Part shown: positions 6,561 through 11,722 of the stretch, piece after piece | How the letters are laid out: each line of letters opens with the position of its first letter | Numbering within the stretch: position 1 is the first letter of the stretch | Assembly: GCF_905372115.1 (NCBI RefSeq) | Contig: NZ_CAJPNR010000059.1 | Coordinates: 1 to 11,722 of the forward strand | Direction of reading: 5' to 3' | From: an uncultured Streptococcus sp. | Lineage (GTDB): Bacteria > Bacillota > Bacilli > Lactobacillales > Streptococcaceae | Length of the DNA: 11,722 nt | Translations under genes and position numbers: made by a program | The notes under the pieces: generated by a model | The model's input: the letters and a program-made list of their open reading frames with translations, nothing else | Databases searched by the model: none | What the model was told of the DNA's origin: nothing

Positions 6561-7114
6561 TCTTTACTCCAAGCGGTCGTATAGTGATTTACACTAAAAG
6601 CGAATAGAAGTTTAATCAGGTAAAGTGATAAAAGAGCTGTCATACTGATTGGCAATTTACTGTAACTAATAAGAAGAATGCAACCCAACCCCGCCATAGA
6701 AGCACCAGTTAATGCTTGCTCCCTGCAATCTTTCAGTAGTTCGCTAACAAACAGAGCGCCTATCATCGCACCAAGCCAGACCATAGTACAGATTAGTAAA
6801 GACTGATTAAAAAGTAGAGCTAGAAGTAAGGGCTGAATGTGAATCAGGAGGAAAATACATCGTCGTTTTACAGACTCCTGATAATAATGATTAGTCCCTT
6901 GAGATAAATTAGCGATCACTCCTCCGCTGATATCTACAGATAAGAGGCAAAAAGTAATGATTTGCCATAATGGCCAATTCTGATCTGGCAAGGAAAGACG
7001 CCAGAGTAATCCAGTTACCAGAAAAGAGAAGGTCATCGTGATAACTATGGTCATCAGGCTTGTTTTCCGTCCAAATAGTTCCTGTAAAAACTTAGGTGTG
7101 CAAATATCTCTCAA
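6551..7114 (-). CDS. Multi-pass membrane protein of unknown function
   Basis: This 187-residue, strongly hydrophobic protein has about five or six membrane segments (roughly 20-38, 48-70, 86-103, 105-125, 138-152, 155-175). I do not recognise the family with certainty. Between the second and third segments is a distinctive polar patch, DISGGVIANLSQGTNHYYQ (61-79), followed by the basic KRR at 83-85. The start is TTG at 7112-7114. It overlaps the TGA of the preceding tetR gene (TTGA) and is served by GGGAGGA (7123-7129) with an 8-base gap, so translation is probably coupled. Sharing a transcript with a TetR repressor suggests a transport, efflux or stress role, but that is inference. GC is visibly lower than in the glucosidase and beta-lactamase-like genes. 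Confidence 0.8.
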   Translation of the reverse strand: MRDICTPKFLQELFGRKTSLMTIVITMTFSFLVTGLLWRLSLPDQNWPLWQIITFCLLSVDISGGVIANLSQGTNHYYQESVKRRCIFLLIHIQPLLLALLFNQSLLICTMVWLGAMIGALFVSELLKDCREQALTGASMAGLGCILLISYSKLPISMTALLSLYLIKLLFAFSVNHYTTAWSKDYQ

Positions 7115-7710
7115 TATTTTATTCCTCCCTGCCCCATGATAAATTCTATCTGTTCCAATCCTTTTTCCATTAAAAGTGATGGTGGCATATCCGTATAAAG
7201 ATATCGGATTACCAAAAGCCCTAAATTGTTATAAAGTATTTCCAGCAGGAGGTCGATTGGGTAGTTTTCTGGCAGAAGATGAGCCTTGCTTTCCAAGTAA
7301 GTCTTAATTGATTGAAGATATTGACTATCAAGATACAGCAAGTTGCTCAAATATTGACTGGAATCAGTATCAGAGGTGAGAATTTGAAAAATGCTCTGCC
7401 AGTCGGACTTCTCAACTTCAGTTATAGTTCCAACATCAGATATAATCTGCTTTTTAATACTTGCCACAAGCTCTGTATAAGTCTCAGCATTTTCATCAAA
7501 TTTTGTAGTCAGCTTAAACTGCTTCTGGATAACTATTTCAATAAAAATTTGCCCCTTGCTTTTAAAATAATTATATAGAGTTCCAGTAGCTATATCACAG
7601 ACTTCTGCAATCTCTCGCATAGAAACTGCTCCAAAGCCCTTAGAGCGAAACAACTCCCCTGCCACTTCTAAAATAGCTTGACGATTTTTTTCTTTTTTAC
7701 TTACTTTCAT
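7111..7710 (-). CDS. TetR/AcrR-family transcriptional repressor
   Basis: A 199-residue DNA-binding protein. The N-terminal third is a typical TetR domain: a helix with RQAILEVAGELFRSKGF, then the helix-turn-helix MREIAEVCDIATGTLYNYFKSK. The C-terminal ligand/dimer domain is divergent and gives no clue to the inducer. A longer reading would begin with TTG at 7728, but that codon has no ribosome binding site. The ATG at 7708-7710 follows AAAAGGGA (7718-7725) with a 7-base gap, so I choose it. Two near-identical palindromes lie between its promoter and this start, which strongly suggests autorepression. Its stop overlaps the start of the membrane protein it probably controls. Confidence 0.93.
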   Translation of the reverse strand: MKVSKKEKNRQAILEVAGELFRSKGFGAVSMREIAEVCDIATGTLYNYFKSKGQIFIEIVIQKQFKLTTKFDENAETYTELVASIKKQIISDVGTITEVEKSDWQSIFQILTSDTDSSQYLSNLLYLDSQYLQSIKTYLESKAHLLPENYPIDLLLEILYNNLGLLVIRYLYTDMPPSLLMEKGLEQIEFIMGQGGIKY

Positions 7711-7731
7711 TTTTAAATCCCTTTTCAAGAT

Positions 7732-7745
7732 ATGAATACGTTCAT
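7732..7745. promoter_or_regulatory. TetR-type operator, site 1
   Basis: ATGAAT-AC-GTTCAT (7732-7745) has the same layout as site 2 with one half-site mismatch. It lies in the 5' leader just upstream of the ribosome binding site of the tetR gene, centred 17 bp from site 2. Confidence 0.75.
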
Positions 7746-7748
7746 TTT

Positions 7749-7762
7749 ATGAACTTGTTCAT
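7749..7762. promoter_or_regulatory. TetR-type operator, site 2
   Basis: ATGAAC-TT-GTTCAT is a perfect dyad, extendable by one base pair to 7748-7763. It begins immediately after the -10 hexamer and covers the predicted start point near 7756, so a bound repressor would block initiation. The inner half-sites of the two operators also form GTTCAT-TTT-ATGAAC (7740-7754). Confidence 0.8.
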
Positions 7763-7791
7763 ATTGTAATAAATAAAAGATAAAAAATCAA
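7763..7791 (-). promoter_or_regulatory. Promoter of the tetR/membrane-protein pair
   Basis: On the minus strand TTGATT (7791 to 7786) and TACAAT (7768 to 7763) are exactly 17 bases apart in an AT-rich setting. This is the best promoter match in the window, and it abuts operator site 2. Confidence 0.75.
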
Positions 7792-7846
7792 GAAAAAACT
7801 AAATAAAATTTAGTGGTCAAAAAAAGCCAGAAGGACTTATAATAAG

Positions 7847-7877
7847 AAAAAGGCTGAGACAATAACGTCTCAGCCTT
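7847..7877 (-). terminator. Terminator after the tandem serine hydrolase genes
   Basis: An 11-bp stem (7850-7860 with 7867-7877) has a 6-base loop. Read on the minus strand, the stem runs into TTTTT (7851 to 7847), giving an intrinsic terminator for the gene that ends at 7905. Its stem contains the same GGCTGAGA core as the terminator at 5465-5498. Confidence 0.85.
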
Positions 7878-7904
7878 AGTCTGTATCATTTTAAAAGATT
7901 TGCC

Positions 7905-9683
7905 TTAGAGCACCCACCACTGGTAGAGGGACCAGTAAAGGATATTAGCGACTACTGCCAAAGCAGATAGACTGGTCATGGCCGTCAGGAAGAGGCGTCC
8001 CTTGCTGATCTTTTCTCTGGATTTTCTGAAGAGCGGCAGCAGAGCCGCAGCGGTTAGTAGGAGTCCCAAGGCAGCAAAGAGCATGTAGCGCCAAGGAGCT
8101 AGAGAATCAAGGTCATCTGACATCAAAGGTATCATAATCATTAGTAGGTTTAGGGGAACAGCCAGAATACCAAGAGAAGTCAGCAGATTCCAGACCTTCC
8201 AAGTGCGGTCTGTGCGCTCAACCGTTTTTCGGGAAATCAAGCGATAAGCTCCTAATAAAAGGCTGATGATGAGTGTTCCAAAACCATAGACAATTCCAAG
8301 AATACCTAATCCTAAGATGATATAGTCTTTATAGAAGTCGAAAGCAGAGATTTTCTCATAGTCTACCACAGCGACGGGAATTGTAATCTTTCCCTTGCTC
8401 TCATAGATGGTCCAAAAATTGGTACTCAAGATTCGGTTCTGAGCAGGATTGTCAATCTTCTCTATTGAGGGCATCATGAGTCTTAGAAAGGACAAGGGGC
8501 CATGGAGATAGGTGCGCGGAGAACGGTAGTAGCCTGGTGTAAACTGCTTTTGGGTATCTTCGTCAGCTGTTTTACGTTTTCCGAAAACCAGTTCAGACAT
8601 TTGGTAGTTGTAATTCTCTTCCATGCTTTGATTGGTCATGACTATGTAGCCGATGCCACTTTCCAAGTCTAGCATAAGCCGGGAGCTGAAACCATCAGTA
8701 TTGCCGCTGTGGCCAATGATGCTGACTCCGTATTCGTTGATCCAAAAACCGTGGGCATTGCGGGCGATGTCTGTACCTGGATAGGTCGAAGTGGGATTGT
8801 AGAGAGTATTCCAAGTTTCTGGACGTTCAAAGAGAACCTTGCGCCCCAGCAGAGCCTGAGCAAATTTCTGTAAATCCTCCAAGGTACTGGCTGCTTGGCC
8901 AATTGAGTAGAGACCATATTCATAAAAAGCTGTCCCTAGTGAATTTCCCTTTGTATCATAGGCCTTAGACTCTTGGCGTTTTTTCTGGACATAGGGATTA
9001 TCAGATAAGTCCGGTAGGAGAGCTGTCTTGTCCATGCCAAGCGGCTGGAAGATATGCTCGTGGGTATAGTCAGCAAAGGTCTGGCCGGAAATCCGCTCGA
9101 CAATCAGAGAAGCGAGCCCAGCACCATAGTTGGAATAAGAGGTTACTGTTCCAGGTTCAAAGGACTGGACAGGCTGGAGCATGCGTAGATTTTCCTCTAT
9201 ATTTTTATCACCTTTTGTGTAAGATAGAGATTCATCAAATCCCGTCTGATGATTCATGAGATCCAGCATCGTGATAGCTTTGTCGAAGTGCAGATTTTTA
9301 AGAAAATTCTCTGGCAGATAGGTCTTGATATCTTCCTCTAGGTCAATCTTTCCTTGTTCCCAGAGTTGCATGACAGCTATCCAGACGGTCAGCTTGGTCA
9401 CAGAGCCCCAATCAAAGACGCTGCTGTTGTCAGCTTTGATGCCTTTTTCTTTATCCATATAACCGAAGTTGCCTTGATAAATGGTGCTATCCTTGTCAAA
9501 TACTGCCGTTTCCATAGCGGCAGTCGTCTTTTCATGCTCCTTGACATAGTCTTGGATTTTCTGGCCGATCTGGTCACGTTCGATACCAGATGGGAGTTTC
9601 TGCTCTTCAGCCAGTGCGGTAATTGGTCGAAAGAGTCCTAAAGTCAAAAGAGTTAAAAGGATTAGGGAAAATGTTTTTTTCAT
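7905..9683 (-). CDS. Membrane-tethered serine beta-lactamase-family hydrolase (copy 2)
   Basis: A 592-residue surface protein. It has a signal peptide (MKKTFSL, hydrophobic core, likely cut after ALA at 23-25), an extracellular class C beta-lactamase/PBP4*-type domain (about 35-370), a linker domain (about 375-450) and four C-terminal membrane helices (about 453-480, 498-521, 531-552, 566-588). The catalytic motifs are intact: Ser94-Val-Thr-Lys97, Tyr183-Ser-Asn185, and His325-Ser-Gly327 in place of KTG. The family includes esterases, D-aminopeptidases, DD-peptidases and peptide hydrolases; the substrate is unknown, and a true beta-lactamase is not implied. Its ATG has AAAGGAG (9690-9696) and lies 17 bases after the stop of a close paralogue, so the two are cotranscribed and arose by duplication. 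Confidence 0.88.
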   Translation of the reverse strand: MKKTFSLILLTLLTLGLFRPITALAEEQKLPSGIERDQIGQKIQDYVKEHEKTTAAMETAVFDKDSTIYQGNFGYMDKEKGIKADNSSVFDWGSVTKLTVWIAVMQLWEQGKIDLEEDIKTYLPENFLKNLHFDKAITMLDLMNHQTGFDESLSYTKGDKNIEENLRMLQPVQSFEPGTVTSYSNYGAGLASLIVERISGQTFADYTHEHIFQPLGMDKTALLPDLSDNPYVQKKRQESKAYDTKGNSLGTAFYEYGLYSIGQAASTLEDLQKFAQALLGRKVLFERPETWNTLYNPTSTYPGTDIARNAHGFWINEYGVSIIGHSGNTDGFSSRLMLDLESGIGYIVMTNQSMEENYNYQMSELVFGKRKTADEDTQKQFTPGYYRSPRTYLHGPLSFLRLMMPSIEKIDNPAQNRILSTNFWTIYESKGKITIPVAVVDYEKISAFDFYKDYIILGLGILGIVYGFGTLIISLLLGAYRLISRKTVERTDRTWKVWNLLTSLGILAVPLNLLMIMIPLMSDDLDSLAPWRYMLFAALGLLLTAAALLPLFRKSREKISKGRLFLTAMTSLSALAVVANILYWSLYQWWVL

Positions 9684-9700
9684 AGCTGGCTCCTTTCATA

Positions 9701-11482
9701 TTAGAATACCCACCACTGATATAGAGACCAATAGAGGATATTAGCGGCCACTGCTAAGGCAGATAGGCTGGTCACGGATGTTAGAAAGAGGCGGCCTTTG
9801 CTGAGCTTTTCTCTGAACTTTCTGAAGAGAGGTAACAGAGCGGCTGAGGTTAGCAGGAGTCCCAAAGCAGCAAAGAGCATGTAGCGCCACTGAGCGATCT
9901 CGCTGAAATCTCCTGGAATTGCTGACATGAATAGCAGAAAGAGATTGATTGGAACAGCCAAAATACCAACAGCTGTTAGGAGGTTCCAGACCTTCCAAGT
10001 GAGGTCTGGCTGGTCTTGTTTCTTGCGAAAGATAAGCCTATAGACTCCTAGAAGCGGGCTGATGATGAGGAGGCCAAGGGCGTAGATGATACCAAGTCCG
10101 GCCAAGCCTAGAACAACATAGTCTTTAAAGAAATCAAAGTCAGAGATTTTCTCATAGTCTGCGACAGCCACTGCGATACGGGTCTTGCCTTGGCTCTGAT
10201 AAATGGTCCAGAAGTTGTTTGGCAATCGCTGATCGTCAGATGGTTCCTGCAAGTAGTCTGCGGAGGCTGGAATCATTTTAAAGATAGCCAGGGGCCCTTG
10301 ATTAAAGTTACGCAGAGTTCGATAATAGCCTGGACTGAACTGCTCTTTGGTTTCCTTACTGGCTGTTTTGCGCGGTCCAAAGACGAGCTCTGGCATTTGG
10401 AAATTATAATTTTGCTCTGTACCTTGATTGGTCATGACGACATAGCCGATACCGTGCTCCAAGTCCAACATTATCCGTGAAGTAGCGCCAGGTGTATTTC
10501 CGCCGTGGCCCAACACAGTAGTACCGTATTCGTTGGCCCAAAAGCCATGAGCATTGCGGATGATATCCGTGTCAGGGTAGGTGGAACTGGCAGTATAGAG
10601 GGTGCTCCAGGTCTCTGGGCGCTCAAAGAGCGTCTTGCGAGCCAGCAGGGCTTGGGCGAACTTCTCCAAGTCTTTCAAGGTGCCAGTAGCCGCTCCGATA
10701 GGATAGATGCTAGTGATGAAATGGTCCTTGCTCAGTAAGTTTCCTTTAGTGTCGTAACCTTTGGTTTCTTGACGCTTTTTCTGAACGTAGGAATTGTCTG
10801 ATAGATCCGGCAAAATAGCCGTTTTATCCATGCCCAGTGGTTGGAAAATATGCTCATGGGCATAGTCGGCAAAAGTCTGACCAGAGATCCGCTCGACAAT
10901 CAGAGCAGCCAAGCCAGCACCGTAATTTGAATAAGCTGTGACTGTACCGGGTTCAAAGGACTGAATAGGTTGTTGTTCTTTAAGGATTTCTTCGATACTT
11001 TTATCGTCTTGTAGGTACATGGTTACCTCATCAAATCCTGCCTGATGACTCATCAGATCCAACATGGTGATAGGTTTGTCATAGCGGAGATTCTTAAGAA
11101 AGCCCTCTGGCAGATAGGTGCGGATGTCTTCTTCTAGGTTAATCTTACCTTGCTCCCAGAGCTGCATGACAGAGACCCAGATGGTTAATTTGGTTACGGA
11201 GCCCCATTCAAAAACGCTATCATCATCAGCCTTGATGCCTTTTTCCTTATCCATGTATCCAAAGTTGCCTTGATAAATGGTACCATTCTTGTCAAAGATA
11301 GCAGTTTCCATGCCAGCTGTTGTTTTTTCATGTTCCTTGACATAGTCTTGGATTTTCTGGCTGATCTGGTCACGTTCGATACCAGATGGCAGCTTTTGAG
11401 ACTCCTCAGCCGATGCAGTAATTGGCCGGAAGAGTCCTAGAGTTATAATCGTTAAAAGCGTTAGAATAAATGATTTTTTCAT
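9701..11482 (-). CDS. Membrane-tethered serine beta-lactamase-family hydrolase (copy 1)
   Basis: A 593-residue paralogue of the next gene with the same architecture: a signal peptide (likely cut after ASA at 23-25), an extracellular serine hydrolase domain and four C-terminal membrane helices. Motifs are Ser95-Val-Thr-Lys98, Tyr184-Ser-Asn186 and His326-Gly-Gly328; the last differs from HSG in the other copy. A longer reading begins with GTG at 11515 but lacks a ribosome binding site. The ATG at 11480-11482 follows AGAAAGGAAATGCT and gives a signal peptide in register with the paralogue, so I choose it. The 101 bases upstream, back to the preceding gene, hold no convincing promoter or terminator, so transcription may come from farther upstream. 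The substrate is unknown; a role at the cell wall or on peptides is inferred. Confidence 0.88.
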   Translation of the reverse strand: MKKSFILTLLTIITLGLFRPITASAEESQKLPSGIERDQISQKIQDYVKEHEKTTAGMETAIFDKNGTIYQGNFGYMDKEKGIKADDDSVFEWGSVTKLTIWVSVMQLWEQGKINLEEDIRTYLPEGFLKNLRYDKPITMLDLMSHQAGFDEVTMYLQDDKSIEEILKEQQPIQSFEPGTVTAYSNYGAGLAALIVERISGQTFADYAHEHIFQPLGMDKTAILPDLSDNSYVQKKRQETKGYDTKGNLLSKDHFITSIYPIGAATGTLKDLEKFAQALLARKTLFERPETWSTLYTASSTYPDTDIIRNAHGFWANEYGTTVLGHGGNTPGATSRIMLDLEHGIGYVVMTNQGTEQNYNFQMPELVFGPRKTASKETKEQFSPGYYRTLRNFNQGPLAIFKMIPASADYLQEPSDDQRLPNNFWTIYQSQGKTRIAVAVADYEKISDFDFFKDYVVLGLAGLGIIYALGLLIISPLLGVYRLIFRKKQDQPDLTWKVWNLLTAVGILAVPINLFLLFMSAIPGDFSEIAQWRYMLFAALGLLLTSAALLPLFRKFREKLSKGRLFLTSVTSLSALAVAANILYWSLYQWWVF

Positions 11483-11583
11483 AGCATTTCCTTTCTGTTC
11501 AACTTTAGTATTCACATAAGCTGAGTTCAGATAGTCGGCGCAGTCTCCTTTTAATTTAGAATCAGGTTATTCTTGTTTTTTAA

Positions 11584-11722
11584 TCATGCGTTTTTCTCTT
11601 CCTTATCCGCCCGATACCAGAGATAAATACTGTAAAGGGTCAGAATGGCCAAGCCGCCAAGGTAAAAGAGGGAGTTAACCTGAGAGAAATCAAACTTATC
11701 AGCTAGGTTGATGCCGACAAAC
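11584..11722 (-). CDS. C-terminal end of a membrane protein (partial)
   Basis: The minus strand is open from the right edge to a TGA at 11584-11586 and encodes 45 visible residues. They include a hydrophobic helix (NSLFYLGGLAILTLYSIYLW) and a charged cytoplasmic-looking tail ending ADKEEKNA. The codon pattern and the clean membrane-segment-plus-tail layout support a real gene. The family cannot be judged from this fragment. It lies upstream of the serine hydrolase pair in the same direction and could share their transcript. Confidence 0.65.
   Translation of the reverse strand, partial: FVGINLADKFDFSQVNSLFYLGGLAILTLYSIYLWYRADKEEKNA

Noticed and set aside
7711..7728. Longer tetR start at TTG
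   Set aside because: No ribosome binding site precedes it, and it would place the start between operator site 1 and the Shine-Dalgarno sequence of the ATG at 7710.
7814..7843. TGGTCA-N18-TATAAT on the plus strand
   Set aside because: A perfect -10, but transcription would run at once into the hairpin at 7850-7877 and then antisense to the serine hydrolase gene. With no gene to serve, I treat it as chance; an antisense RNA is possible but unsupported.
11483..11515. Longer serine hydrolase start at GTG
   Set aside because: The extra 11 residues precede an otherwise perfect signal peptide, and the ribosome binding site fits only the ATG at 11482.
1..11722. CRISPR arrays, tRNA/rRNA genes, insertion sequences, prophage or toxin-antitoxin pairs
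   Set aside because: I read both strands and found no spaced direct repeats, cloverleaf-like genes, transposase motifs or terminal inverted repeats.

Overview
The window looks like chromosomal DNA from an oral Streptococcus of the sanguinis/gordonii/mitis type. The strongest clue is the first 126 bases, which encode a C-terminus I recognise from memory as that of streptococcal pyruvate oxidase (SpxB). Strong AAGGAGG-type ribosome binding sites, short A/T-flanked terminators, moderate GC and a GH1 phospho-beta-glucosidase agree with this. The species cannot be fixed from the sequence alone.

Layout, left to right. (1) The end of spxB and its terminator, then a 115-residue VOC-fold protein on the plus strand. 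A perfect 19-bp bidirectional terminator closes this section. (2) A minus-strand four-gene polar amino acid ABC importer operon: permease, permease, ATPase and, last, a lipoprotein binding protein. Both permeases start with GTG. (3) A 263-bp divergent intergenic region holding candidate promoters and dyads. (4) A plus-strand GH1 6-phospho-beta-glucosidase with its terminator. (5) On the minus strand, a TetR-family regulator preceded by a very clear promoter and double operator, then an overlapping multi-pass membrane protein of unknown function, then a membrane-anchored alpha/beta hydrolase that probably has its own promoter. (6) On the minus strand, two tandem, closely related serine beta-lactamase-family proteins (secreted catalytic domain plus four C-terminal membrane helices), ending at a terminator. 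(7) The C-terminal end of another membrane protein at the right edge.

How the genes work together. The ABC genes form one transporter for a polar amino acid, most likely delivered by the lipoprotein. The glucosidase would hydrolyse a PTS-imported phosphorylated beta-glucoside in the cytoplasm, but no PTS gene is present here. The TetR gene is almost certainly autoregulated together with the membrane protein. The tandem beta-lactamase-like proteins are probably cell-surface hydrolases or peptidases that arose by duplication and are diverging near the active site.

I did not find RNA genes, insertion sequences, CRISPR arrays, prophage genes or an evident new defence system. The most interesting items are the duplicated membrane-tethered serine hydrolases and the TetR/membrane-protein cassette with its four-half-site operator, in a lower-GC segment. 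All family assignments come from reading motifs by eye; no database search was run.
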